The notes beneath the pieces are model-generated. The model was not told the origin of the DNA, did no database searches, and was given only the letters and a program-made list of their open reading frames with translations. This document shows, one piece after another, positions 16,266-24,787 of a DNA stretch of 40,820 nt. Location: NCBI GenBank assembly GCA_046331705.1, contig JAXLQJ010000063.1:1-40820 (forward strand), in the 5' to 3' direction. The stretch is from JADJOY01 sp046331705 [NCBI: bacterium]. Its GTDB lineage: Bacteria; JADJOY01. Each line of letters starts with the position of its first letter. Position 1 is the first letter of the stretch. Position numbers and translations under genes: made by a program.

Positions 16266-19200
16266 TCATCTCGGAAAGGGCTGGCCGAAGTACGCGAAGA
16301 CGCGGGCGAGGCTCGGGAAGAACGACATCAGCACCGTGATCGCAGGCAGCAGTCCGTAGGTCGCCATCCGCACGAGAAAATCCGCGGTGAGCTTGTTCGC
16401 GTCGGTCCCCGTGATGCGGCTCATGAGCGGATCGCGATCGACCTGAGCGAGCACCGTCGCGAGGAACGCGGCGAAGGTCGCGGACAGCACCACGATCGCG
16501 ACGCGGATCGTCCCCACGCCGGCGAAGGCGTAGACGCTGAGCGCCACGACGATGGCGACGAAGGCCGCCACCGCGTACTCGATCTGGAGGCGGACGTGCC
16601 CGAGGTAGTAACGCACGAAGCGCAGCCAGCGGGTCGCGACGAGCTGCTCGGCGAGGTCGACGAGCTGCGCCACCACGGCACCGCTCGTCGGATCCGGTGC
16701 CGCGGCGCTGGTGCCATCGGCCGCCGCGGCCGGCGCTGGAACCCGCCCCGTGCACCACGGCTCGCTCAGCACGTCGTCGATGAGCGCTTGCGTCTCGCGG
16801 CCGAGGATCGCCTCGTAGGTGCGGCGGGCACGAGGAGCCTCGGCGCGAAACCAGGCTCGGCGCTCGTCGGCGATCGTGGAATCCTCGGCGGCGGCGAGAT
16901 TCTCGAGCGCTTCGAAGGCCGTCGCGACGGCCGCGCGCCGTTCGGCGCCGAGCGCGGCGCGGCGCGAACCGAGCTCGTGAATTCGCACCAGGAGCTCGAG
17001 CGCGCGCCTCTCGGTAACGAGCGTCGCGCGTGACTTGCCGGATCCCCACAGTGGCGCGCCGCGGACATCCGGGTCCAGCCGATTGAACGCTCCTCGCACG
17101 GGGTGCGACTCGAGCCGGATGAGCCAGGAGCGCAGGAATTGCCAGGTGCGCCAGGCCCGCAGCGCGGCGCCGATCCCGAACACCGCGATCAGCGCGAACA
17201 TGGCGACGATCAGGTAGTCGAATCCCCAGCCCTCGAGCGAGGTGAGGGGGATCGCGAGGCTGCCGCCGACCGTCAACGCGAGCATGCCGCCGATGACGAT
17301 CCAGGTGTCGCGCCACTCGAGAAGCGGGTGCGCGACACAGCTCGCGAGCCGGCGAACGCGCAGGTCCTCGCGCGTGGCGTCGCCGAGCGTGGTCGCGCTC
17401 GCCGGGCGCAACGCGTGGGTGAAGCCGTCGTTCTTCCACGGCAGCTCCGCCCTGCGGCAGGCCACCAGGAGGATGCGCCGGCCGTTCGCCCACGCCCATC
17501 CGTAGATGGGGATGCACAGCACGCCGATCACGAGCACGGGCGAGACGCCGCTCTCGACGTGAATCGACCGCAGCACCAGGAAGTCATGGCGCCATGCGCC
17601 CGCTGGATGCGCGAGGATGGCTCGCCATCCGAATGCCAGCACCCCGAAGCAGAGCCAGGCGGTGAAGCACAGAAAGCCGATCGCCCGGCGTTCGGAGGTC
17701 ACGAACTCGTTGGATCGCGTCTCGCCCTCTCCCTTGCGCAGGCCGTGAAGCGCGATCCACGTGGCGCGGCCCGCCGCCATCAGCGTGAGCGCGAGCGCCG
17801 TCACGCACAGCACCCAGAGCAGCTCTTCCCGCGAGCCGAGGTCGACGTGTCCGTTCGGTGCGCGCAACGTGCTGCTGAGCGCGAGCGGCGCAATGCACGA
17901 CAGCAACCCGGCGAGCGACAGGCAGCCGAGGGCCTGGTAACAGGCGAGGGCGCGATACGCGGGGACCGAGACGGCGTCGATCTCGGCGTCCGCGTCACTT
18001 GCCGTCGTCGGCAACAGCCAGTTGACGTTGAGCGGCTGCAGCAAGCCCACGAGCCAGCCGATCCAGGCGTCCCCATTGTGGCGCCGAAACCAGGAATGAC
18101 GGACGGATCCCGTGACGCCGAGCAACAGCGCGAACGCCGAGACGAGCATCGCGAGGAACCAGAACGCCATCGGGAGCGGCGTGATGACGCGGGCGGGACG
18201 GCCCAGGTCCTTCTTCGCCTCGACGTGGGTTCGTGGCGTCATCGCCACGTCCGCGAACGCCCGGGTCTCGTTCAGCAGCGCAACGGGCCAATAGCTGCCG
18301 CGGCTCAACACGCTGAGCCAGAGCGGCGTGTCCTGCCCAGTCCAGCTCCCCCACGGCGTGTGATAGGTGATCGCGGTGGGAGGATTGTCGGCGGTCATCA
18401 GCGCCATGGCGTACTCGACACCCTCGTAGACGGTGTAGGCACCCGAGCTCGCCAGATAGCGCGGCCAGGGTGTTCGCGTGTCCTGCTCCTCCTCGGCTGG
18501 CGCGTCCACGAGCGGGTGGGTGTTGATCGTCAGGGTCCCGCCGAGCGTCGCGATGTTCGACCAGCGGGTCCAGATCGTATCGGCATTGAACGTGATGGGG
18601 CGTGCATCCGGGGCATCGGATCGGATCACGCGGGCAGCGAATAGCAGGTCCATCTCGTTGGTGCCGGCGAGGACGAATGCCCTGAGCCGGTGCTGGCGGA
18701 TGGACTTGCCCAGGCCACCGAGCAGCCCGGCGTAGGACTCGGCGGCGTGGCTCGAGATCACGGGCACGCCCTGCGAGACCAGGTGGCGCTCGCGCATGTC
18801 GAAGCCGACCCCTTGGGAGAGCGAGAAACGCGCGTCCGTTGACAGGTTGTCGAGGTTCCCGCGCGATGCGTCGCTGGCCTGCCGCAGGACGCTCAGATCG
18901 CGCGGGAACTGGAAGGTCGTCGCCGGCCACCGCCTGTCGCCGTCGCGACTCTGAAGAAGCTGCGCGGAGCCGTAAACCGTGTCGGTCTCTTGAATGAGCG
19001 CGGCGGGAAAATCCTCCTCCTGAGTCCACGGCGCGAGGGTGGTCCGCAGGAACCCGCGCAGCGCCTCCGTTTGGTCGCGGAAGGTCGGTGTGACGCGCTG
19101 GTAGCGATGGGAATCCTTTTCCCAGGCGATCGGCGCGGTCGCGGTGGCCGTGGTCGACACCACTCGGATGTCCGAGACGGACCCATTGGGCGCGCCAACG

Positions 19201-20252
19201 AATTGCGACAGGTTGGCGAGCGCCGTCGCCAGCGGCTCGAGCGAAGCGGAGTAGGCGGGACCGAGAATGACGACGCGCGGCCTGGATCGGCCGTCGGGCC
19301 GCAATCCGACGAAGCGGATCCCGTACCTCCCCGGCGCTGGATCGATCCCGGCGGTGAGCCGAAGGGCCTTGCGCAACAGGAACGAGTCGACTCCGTACAC
19401 CGCGGTCTCGGGCACCAGGAACACGACGGCATAGTCGTATGGCGCTGCCGGCGGCCGCCGAGCGAGTGTGCCGGCACGCCGGTCGCTTGACTCAGCGCGT
19501 TTCGCCTTCCGGAGCACCAGCACGCCCGGCTCCTGAGCGAGCCCCTCACCCGCTTGGGCTTGGTCCTGACGGCGCACGTTTCCCGCGCCATCGACGTTCC
19601 AGGGAAGCCACTGGCCCGCGAGCACCAGTTGGTACGGCTTGAAGCCGGCGAGGAGCGCTTCGATGGTGCGGTCGAAACGCAGCTCCATGCTCGTCACCGA
19701 TGGGTCCGGGACGATCGCGATCAGCGACCTGACCTCGACCACGTCGGTGCTGGTTGCGGCACGGAAGCTCGAGTCGCGGCGTGGGGGTGGGCAGCTTGCG
19801 CGCATCTCGAAGCTCGCCCGTGGCGACGCGGCCGCGTCGAGCGGCCGCTCCGGGCTGCCGCCGCCGATCGGGGGCTCGCCCGGAGCGCTGGGGGGCAGCC
19901 CCGTGCTTGCGTCCTCGGCACTCGTCTCCAGCGGTGTCTGGATGGCGAGCTTCGCATCCATCGCACACGCCGATGCGCTGGGCGCGGGCGACCAGGCTCC
20001 GCGTATGACCTCGACGACCGCGGCGACGGGCCCGTCCGGGGGGCTGCGCTTGCTGGCATCTGCGGCCGGGGTTCCGCCCGACGAATCGCGACGCTGCTTC
20101 GCCGCGTCCGCTGCGGACGTGTCCTCGCCGGTGGCCACCGCCGCGCCGCTGCCGGGCGAACGGCCGCCGCCACGCGGCACCGAACTCACCCCGAAGAGGG
20201 CAAGCACCGTGATGACGAAGAACGACCCCCAGGGAACGGATTGCCGATCCAC
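16266..20252 (-). CDS. Very large multi-domain membrane protein, unrecognised
   Basis: 1328 aa from the GTG at 20252, chosen because GGGGAGG lies 6 bases upstream; a GTG at 20267 is in frame too. Residues 8-26 are a signal-anchor-like helix, then about 120 residues of Pro/Ala/Ser-rich linker and an exported part up to about residue 690. In it, PRVVILGPAYSASLEPLATA (from about residue 325) and FVLAGTNEMDLLFAARVIRS (from about 526) look like strands of a type 1 periplasmic-binding fold. Seven or so helices fill about 690-1040, a soluble helical part about 1045-1235, and three more helices close the protein (GIGTI-like region to the end). I do not know the family. It is divergent from a TonB receptor and a substrate-binding protein, so a role in ligand sensing or uptake is an inference from position. 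Codon use is like its neighbours. Confidence 0.75.
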   Translation of the reverse strand: MDRQSVPWGSFFVITVLALFGVSSVPRGGGRSPGSGAAVATGEDTSAADAAKQRRDSSGGTPAADASKRSPPDGPVAAVVEVIRGAWSPAPSASACAMDAKLAIQTPLETSAEDASTGLPPSAPGEPPIGGGSPERPLDAAASPRASFEMRASCPPPRRDSSFRAATSTDVVEVRSLIAIVPDPSVTSMELRFDRTIEALLAGFKPYQLVLAGQWLPWNVDGAGNVRRQDQAQAGEGLAQEPGVLVLRKAKRAESSDRRAGTLARRPPAAPYDYAVVFLVPETAVYGVDSFLLRKALRLTAGIDPAPGRYGIRFVGLRPDGRSRPRVVILGPAYSASLEPLATALANLSQFVGAPNGSVSDIRVVSTTATATAPIAWEKDSHRYQRVTPTFRDQTEALRGFLRTTLAPWTQEEDFPAALIQETDTVYGSAQLLQSRDGDRRWPATTFQFPRDLSVLRQASDASRGNLDNLSTDARFSLSQGVGFDMRERHLVSQGVPVISSHAAESYAGLLGGLGKSIRQHRLRAFVLAGTNEMDLLFAARVIRSDAPDARPITFNADTIWTRWSNIATLGGTLTINTHPLVDAPAEEEQDTRTPWPRYLASSGAYTVYEGVEYAMALMTADNPPTAITYHTPWGSWTGQDTPLWLSVLSRGSYWPVALLNETRAFADVAMTPRTHVEAKKDLGRPARVITPLPMAFWFLAMLVSAFALLLGVTGSVRHSWFRRHNGDAWIGWLVGLLQPLNVNWLLPTTASDADAEIDAVSVPAYRALACYQALGCLSLAGLLSCIAPLALSSTLRAPNGHVDLGSREELLWVLCVTALALTLMAAGRATWIALHGLRKGEGETRSNEFVTSERRAIGFLCFTAWLCFGVLAFGWRAILAHPAGAWRHDFLVLRSIHVESGVSPVLVIGVLCIPIYGWAWANGRRILLVACRRAELPWKNDGFTHALRPASATTLGDATREDLRVRRLASCVAHPLLEWRDTWIVIGGMLALTVGGSLAIPLTSLEGWGFDYLIVAMFALIAVFGIGAALRAWRTWQFLRSWLIRLESHPVRGAFNRLDPDVRGAPLWGSGKSRATLVTERRALELLVRIHELGSRRAALGAERRAAVATAFEALENLAAAEDSTIADERRAWFRAEAPRARRTYEAILGRETQALIDDVLSEPWCTGRVPAPAAAADGTSAAAPDPTSGAVVAQLVDLAEQLVATRWLRFVRYYLGHVRLQIEYAVAAFVAIVVALSVYAFAGVGTIRVAIVVLSATFAAFLATVLAQVDRDPLMSRITGTDANKLTADFLVRMATYGLLPAITVLMSFFPSLARVFAYFGQPFPR

Positions 20253-20297
20253 GCCGTGCCTCCCCACCAGCTGCGACTACGCGGCGCGACCGGAAGA

Positions 20298-20316
20298 CCG
20301 GGCAGCGCGTGCCCGG
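20298..20316. repeat. Inverted repeat, 7-bp stem
   Basis: CCGGGCA-GCGCG-TGCCCGG is perfect. It lies 46 bases upstream of the minus-strand start and could be an operator or RNA hairpin for the large membrane protein. Confidence 0.35.
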
Positions 20317-20360
20317 ACGATCGCTCCGCGCACCGAGGCAAACCGCGGGCCAGTCGCGAC

Positions 20361-20392
20361 CGGACCCAAAAAGGCTGTGTTTTCCGGGTCCG
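20361..20392. repeat. Inverted repeat with A/T inner arm
   Basis: CGGACCC at 20361-20367 pairs with GGGTCCG at 20386-20392. Inside them AAAA and TTTT can pair too, with two unpaired C on the right. This is one of the few A/T runs in the neighbourhood, so it may mark a promoter or operator. Confidence 0.35.
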
Positions 20393-20718
20393 ATCCACGA
20401 GGGGCGGCGATCACCGTCTCGAAAGCGAACGGTGGTGAGGGCGAGTGTTCAGAGCACGGACGGTTCGCGTTGGATCCTGGGACGGGGCCGCACCCCGGAG
20501 ATGGCGCGACAGCCTCGCGTGGCGGCATCGCGCTTGCTCGTTCGAGCGGGCAGCTGCCGAAGCGACCACTCTGAACCCCGCGCCTTTCCCTGGGGCGGAT
20601 CACTGCACCCTGGCGGGTCGGGACGACGGGCCAACTCGGACTGCTCGGGTCGTTCCTCGGGATCGCGGTGCGCCGAGCCCGGAGCTCGAACCCAGCGCCG
20701 CGGGTCGCCGATCCTTTC

Positions 20719-20753
20719 GGCGCCCGCTTCGATTGGGGAATCGAAGCGGCGCT
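20719..20753 (+). promoter_or_regulatory. Strong leader hairpin before TonB receptor gene
   Basis: CGCTTCGATT (20725-20734), loop GGGG and AATCGAAGCG (20739-20748) form a perfect 10-bp stem. It extends outward by five more pairs with a single bulged C at 20723. It lies 87 bases upstream of the receptor ATG. It may be a regulatory leader hairpin or an operator; no T-run follows, so it is not a standard terminator. Confidence 0.45.
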
Positions 20754-20840
20754 CGTCACACGGAGGGCACCGATGCTCCTCGAATCCCTTCCTCAGGCCG
20801 TCGAGCGTGGGCCGGATCCGGACCCCGACAGCGAGCAGCC

Positions 20841-22913
20841 ATGAGACGGCTGCTGCAGCGTGCACAGCGCTCGTTCCCCCGCAGCCGCGCTAACAAACGG
20901 GCCTCGAGTCGAAGGCGTCTCGCGCTGGCATGCCTGATCTGGGCTGCGTCGAGCGTGGCCGCCAACGCGGAGGAGACCGTCGCCGCGCTCCCCACGGCGG
21001 AGGCGGCGTTCTTCGAGGACATTCCCTCGGTCTTCGCGGCCTCCAAGTACGAGCAGAAGGTGACCGATGCGCCATCGAACGTGACGATCGTCACCGCCGA
21101 GGAGATCCGCAACTTCGGTTATCGCACGCTGGCGGACTTGCTCGCGAGCGTGCCTGGCTTCTTCGTGACGAACGACCGGAACTACAGCTACGCCGGTGCC
21201 CGCGGCTTCCTTCGGCCGGGCGACTACAACGCTCGCGTGCTGATCCTCGTGGACGGGCATCGCTCCAACGAACCGGTCTTCGACTCGGCGAGCCTGGCGC
21301 GCGGCAGCACGATGGACATGAGCCTGATCGAGCGAGTGGAGGTGGTGCGCGGCCCCGGCTCGTCGCTCTACGGCACCAACGCGTTCTTCGCGATCGTCAA
21401 CGTCATCACCAAGCGCGGCCGCGATCTCGAGGGCGCGGAGGCGGGCGGCACGGTGGGCTCGTTCGAGACCTACGGTGCCCGGCTCGCCGCGGGATCGCGA
21501 CGAGCGCCGGGGTTCGAGCTCCTGACCGGCGCCAGCTACTTCGACAGCGCCGGCAATCCGAGGCTCTATTTCCCCGAGTTCGACGACCCCGCGACCCATG
21601 ACGGCATCGCCGACGACGTCGACGGCGAGCGCGGCCGGAACCTCTTCGCGAAGCTCTCCTGGCGGGATCTCACGCTCACGGCGGGCTACGGGGAGCGGAA
21701 CAAGCACATCCCGACCGGTTCCTTCGGGACCGTCTTCGACTCGCCGCGAAACCTCACCCGCGACCAGGCGAGCTGGGGCGACCTGAGCTACGCGGCAACC
21801 CCCGCGCCGAGCTGGAACGTGGCGGCACGGGCGTATTACGACCGCTTTCGCGAGCGCGGCGACTACCTCGTCGACTATTCCACGCCCGAGGCCCCGGCAT
21901 CCGTCCTGAACGTCGACGACATCACGGGCGAGCGCGTGGGCGGTGAGATCAATGCCGCCACCACCGCGCTCGCAGACAACCGTGTCATCGTGGGCGGCGA
22001 GTATCGCTACAACTTCGACCTCCACCTTCGAAACTTCGACGTCGAGCCGCGCACGCCCTACGTGGACATCGACAAGAGCACCGTCGACTGGGCGCTCTAC
22101 CTGCAGGACGAGTACACGCCGTGGTCGTTCGTCACCTTGCAGGCCGGGCTCCGGTTCGACCACCAGCAGAGCTTCGGCGAGCGCGTGAGCCCACGCGCCG
22201 CGCTGGTCACCCGTCCGCTCGCGGACACCACCGTGAAGCTGATCTACGGCGAGGCGTTCCGCGCGCCGAATCCGTACGAGACCGCGTATGCGCAGGGCGA
22301 GGACGGGCGTCACGCGGACCTGAGCCCGGAGATCATCCGCAGCTACGAGCTGGTGGCCGAACAGGCGCTCGCCGAGCAAGTGCGGCTGAGCTGCTCGCTC
22401 TATCACGACGAGATCTCGGACCTCATCGAGTTCGTCGGCGACGCGACGAGCGGCGTGCGCGTGCCGAGGAATCGCGGCGAGACCCTCGCGAACGGCGTCG
22501 AGCTCGCGGTCGAGGCCCGAACCGCGTCGGGCATCGGCACCCGGCTCAGTTACAACTTCGTCGAGACCGAGGACCGCGCCACGCACCAGCGGCTCACCAA
22601 CTCGCCGGCCCACCTCGCGAAGGCCAACCTGTCGGTCCCCGTTCTCGACGACCGGTTGGTGGTGGCGCCGGAGGTGCTCTTCACCTCGTCGCGCAAGACC
22701 CTCTCGGGCGGCGCCGTCGATTCGTTCGTCCTCACGAATCTCACCCTGCGCGCCCAGCGCGTGCTGGGCGGCCTCGGCGCCTCGGTCACCGCCTACAATC
22801 TCTTCGACGTGCGTTACGCGGATCCGGTGTCCGCGGAGTTCCGCCAGGACGCCATCCGCCAGGATGGCCGCACGGTCTGGCTCGACGTGGACTATCGATT
22901 CGAGCTGCCATGA
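20841..22913 (+). CDS. TonB-dependent outer-membrane receptor
   Basis: 690 aa from ATG 20841. An arginine-rich N-region, the hydrophobic LALACLIWAASSVA and ANA-EE give a good signal peptide cut near residue 44. The plug domain reads VTDAPSNVTIVTAEEIRNFG, then LLASVPGFFVTNDRNYSY, VLILVDGHRSNEPVFD and VEVVRGPGSSLYGTNAFFAI. The remainder is a 22-strand-type barrel, ending in an aromatic-rich strand with terminal YRFELP. It should import a scarce ligand across the outer membrane using TonB energy. TonB/ExbBD are not in the window. A ligand cannot be read from sequence; iron chelates, cobalamin or other small compounds are possible. Its stop overlaps the start of the next gene by four bases (ATGA), so the two are translated together. 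Confidence 0.93.
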   Translation: MRRLLQRAQRSFPRSRANKRASSRRRLALACLIWAASSVAANAEETVAALPTAEAAFFEDIPSVFAASKYEQKVTDAPSNVTIVTAEEIRNFGYRTLADLLASVPGFFVTNDRNYSYAGARGFLRPGDYNARVLILVDGHRSNEPVFDSASLARGSTMDMSLIERVEVVRGPGSSLYGTNAFFAIVNVITKRGRDLEGAEAGGTVGSFETYGARLAAGSRRAPGFELLTGASYFDSAGNPRLYFPEFDDPATHDGIADDVDGERGRNLFAKLSWRDLTLTAGYGERNKHIPTGSFGTVFDSPRNLTRDQASWGDLSYAATPAPSWNVAARAYYDRFRERGDYLVDYSTPEAPASVLNVDDITGERVGGEINAATTALADNRVIVGGEYRYNFDLHLRNFDVEPRTPYVDIDKSTVDWALYLQDEYTPWSFVTLQAGLRFDHQQSFGERVSPRAALVTRPLADTTVKLIYGEAFRAPNPYETAYAQGEDGRHADLSPEIIRSYELVAEQALAEQVRLSCSLYHDEISDLIEFVGDATSGVRVPRNRGETLANGVELAVEARTASGIGTRLSYNFVETEDRATHQRLTNSPAHLAKANLSVPVLDDRLVVAPEVLFTSSRKTLSGGAVDSFVLTNLTLRAQRVLGGLGASVTAYNLFDVRYADPVSAEFRQDAIRQDGRTVWLDVDYRFELP

Positions 22914-23845
22914 GCCTCGAGCCGGGGGCGGCTCGGCGTTGGCTGCGGACACTGACGCTCTCCGCCGGCGTCGTCCTCGTGCCGGTGACCTGGGTCGGCG
23001 CGGACGGAACGGTGGCGGTGCTCGCGCACGGCGCAGCCGGACCGTACGCCCAGACGATCGAAGGGTTGCAGGCGGAGCTCGCCGGTCGAGGCGTGACGGA
23101 CGTCCGCACCGTGGACTTCGACCCCGCCGCTCCACGGCAGTCGCCCGCGTCCGCGGAAGGTGCCGCCGTGTGGGTGACGATCGGCAGCGAAGCCACGGAC
23201 GCGGCGCTGCGGCTCGATCCGCGCGTCCCGGTGATCGGTTGCCCGGTGCTGTCAACGGCGGCACTCGGCGGCAGCAAGCTCGCCACCGCCGTCACCCTCG
23301 AGTTCCCGATCGCCGTGCAGGTGGAGTGGTTGAAGCGGTTTCTCCCCGATCGCAAGAACGTCGGCGTGATGTACGAGCCTGGCCAGAATCAGCGGAACGT
23401 GGATGCGCTGGCGGCAGCCACGAAGCGCGCGGGCATGATCCTCGTCGCGCAACCCGTGCACGCACCCAACGAGATCCCGGGCGCCCTCGAGGCCCTCGAG
23501 CAGCAAAGCGACGTCATCCTCGGCATCCCCGATTCCCTGGCGCTCTCCCGGGAGACCGCCAAGACGTTGTTGCTGTTCTCGTTCCAGAACCGGATCCCGT
23601 TCGTCGGTGTCTCCGAGGCGTGGGCCAAGGCCGGGGCACTCTATGCCCTGGAGCGCGACTACGTGGACCTGGGCCGTCAATGCGGCGAGCTCGCCCACGC
23701 GGTGCTCGCTGGAAAGGCGCCGAGCGCGTTGCCACCGGTGGCGCCGCGGCGGGTCCGCTACGTCGTGAACCTGCGCACGATGGAGCACATGAACCTGAAG
23801 CTCGATCGGGAGCTGCTCGCGGGTGCGGACCGCACCTTCGAGTGA
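22910..23845 (+). CDS. ABC-transporter-type substrate-binding protein (PF04392-like)
   Basis: 311 aa. The start ATG at 22910 lies within the receptor stop as ATGA. RRWLRTLTLSAGVVLVPVTWVGA gives an export signal. The body has the two-lobe pattern of the ABC_sub_bind family: VTIGSEATDAALRL, PVIGCPVLSTAAL, KNVGVMYEPGQNQRNVDALAAA, DVILGIPDSLALS, and IPFVGVSEAWAKAGALYALERDYVDLGRQ. No ABC permease or ATPase gene is near, so it may pass ligand to a transporter coded elsewhere or act as a sensor. Coupled TonB-receptor/SBP pairs of this sort are known, often beside a histidine kinase, but none is present here. The large divergent membrane protein is the only local inner-membrane candidate partner. Confidence 0.88.
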   Translation: MSLEPGAARRWLRTLTLSAGVVLVPVTWVGADGTVAVLAHGAAGPYAQTIEGLQAELAGRGVTDVRTVDFDPAAPRQSPASAEGAAVWVTIGSEATDAALRLDPRVPVIGCPVLSTAALGGSKLATAVTLEFPIAVQVEWLKRFLPDRKNVGVMYEPGQNQRNVDALAAATKRAGMILVAQPVHAPNEIPGALEALEQQSDVILGIPDSLALSRETAKTLLLFSFQNRIPFVGVSEAWAKAGALYALERDYVDLGRQCGELAHAVLAGKAPSALPPVAPRRVRYVVNLRTMEHMNLKLDRELLAGADRTFE

Positions 23846-23905
23846 GGGATCTCGCGCCCGATCCCGATCCCGAGCGGAGCGAGGACAGCGGCGAGTGATC
23901 AGGTA

Positions 23906-23922
23906 CCCGCTTCGTCAGCGGG
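23906..23922. terminator. Hairpin between convergent genes
   Basis: CCCGCT-TCGTC-AGCGGG is a 6-bp perfect stem. It lies between the stop of the substrate-binding protein and that of the convergent enoyl-CoA hydratase. No T-tract is visible. Confidence 0.3.
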
Positions 23923-23949
23923 CGGGGCGCGCCGTTCCGAGCGCGCTCG

Positions 23950-24777
23950 TCAGAAGCCCTTCCACTCGGGCTTGCGCTTCTCGAGGATCGAGGCGACGCC
24001 TTCCTTGGCGTCCCGCGTCGACGAGGTCATGGTCGAGGCCACGCACTCGTAGTCGAGCATCTCGTCGAGGGTGGACGTGAGCGCCTTGTGGACGAAGCGG
24101 CGGCCGAGGTCGATGGCCACGCTGGGGCCCGTGGCGAGCTCCTTGGCGTAGGCGAACGCGGCCTCGAAGTCCTTGCCCTCGGGCACCAGCTCGTCGACGA
24201 GCCCCACCGCTTTCGACTCCTCGGCGGAGAACATCTTGCCGGTCTCGACCATCATCAGCGCCACCGGTAGCGGCACGATCCGTGGCAGGAACCACGTGAC
24301 GCCACAGTCGGGGCTGAAGCCGCGCTTGACGAAGATGGCCGAGAGCTTGGCGGTGGAGTCGGCGAAGCGCCGGTCGCAGGCCAGCGCGTACGCGAGACCC
24401 GCACCCACGCACGCGCCGTGGATCGCGGCGATCACCGGCTTCTCGACGTCGATGAGCGCCTTGGTGAAGGCGGCGAACGGGCCGCCGGGCGTCTTGCGCT
24501 GCGAGCGCTTCATCGGGATCGACGGATCCGAGAGCCCAGGAAGGGGACGTGCCGCGTTACCGCTCACGAAGTCGGCGTCCCCTCCTGCACAGAAGGCCTT
24601 GCCCGCGCCGGTGAGGAGGATGGTGCGGACGTCCTCGTCCTCGCGGAGCTCGGCGAAGAGCTTCACCAGATCGGCGGCGAGCTCCCAGGTGACGGCGTTG
24701 AAGCGCTCGGGACGATTGAGCGTGACGATGCCGACGCCGTCGCGAAGCTCGTAGAGGTAGTGGTTGGGCGTGGTCAT
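23950..24777 (-). CDS. Enoyl-CoA hydratase/isomerase (crotonase family)
   Basis: 275 aa, normal length. GVGIVTLNRPERFNAVTWEL opens the fold. GAGKAFCAGGDADFVSG gives the first oxyanion-hole and CoA-binding region, and AAIHGACVGAGLAYALACDRR gives the second oxyanion glycines. DCGVTWFLPRIVPLPVALMM follows. At the place where typical hydratases have the second catalytic Glu, this protein shows a Cys-Gly (PDCG), so isomerase, hydratase or another crotonase activity cannot be separated. It is last in a tight minus-strand run after the thiolase, with 10 bases between the genes. It fits hydration or further processing of the enoyl-CoA from an acyl-CoA dehydrogenase. Start ATG 24777 is well supported by family alignment from memory. 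Confidence 0.9.
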   Translation of the reverse strand: MTTPNHYLYELRDGVGIVTLNRPERFNAVTWELAADLVKLFAELREDEDVRTILLTGAGKAFCAGGDADFVSGNAARPLPGLSDPSIPMKRSQRKTPGGPFAAFTKALIDVEKPVIAAIHGACVGAGLAYALACDRRFADSTAKLSAIFVKRGFSPDCGVTWFLPRIVPLPVALMMVETGKMFSAEESKAVGLVDELVPEGKDFEAAFAYAKELATGPSVAIDLGRRFVHKALTSTLDEMLDYECVASTMTSSTRDAKEGVASILEKRKPEWKGF

Positions 24778-24787
24778 GTCGTCAGTC

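Larger units (their letters stand above)
20253..20840. promoter_or_regulatory. Long divergent leader region rich in hairpins
   Basis: Nearly 590 bases without a credible gene separate the large membrane protein from the TonB receptor. I see three clear inverted repeats, at 20298-20316, 20361-20392 and 20719-20753, listed separately. I looked for cobalamin and other riboswitch core motifs and found none convincing. Promoters for both directions must lie here. Confidence 0.5.

Noticed and set aside
17103-18644. Long plus-strand frame inside the large membrane protein gene
   Set aside because: The minus-strand frame has coherent membrane helices and a ribosome site; this frame is Arg/Gln/Glu-rich with no domain.
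20253-20840. Possible cobalamin or other riboswitch upstream of the TonB receptor
   Set aside because: The conserved core boxes expected of such riboswitches are not present by eye; only generic hairpins are visible.
20309-20893. Small plus-strand gene in the leader of the TonB receptor
   Set aside because: No domain or ribosome site, arginine/proline-rich translation, and it runs into the receptor signal-peptide region in another frame.
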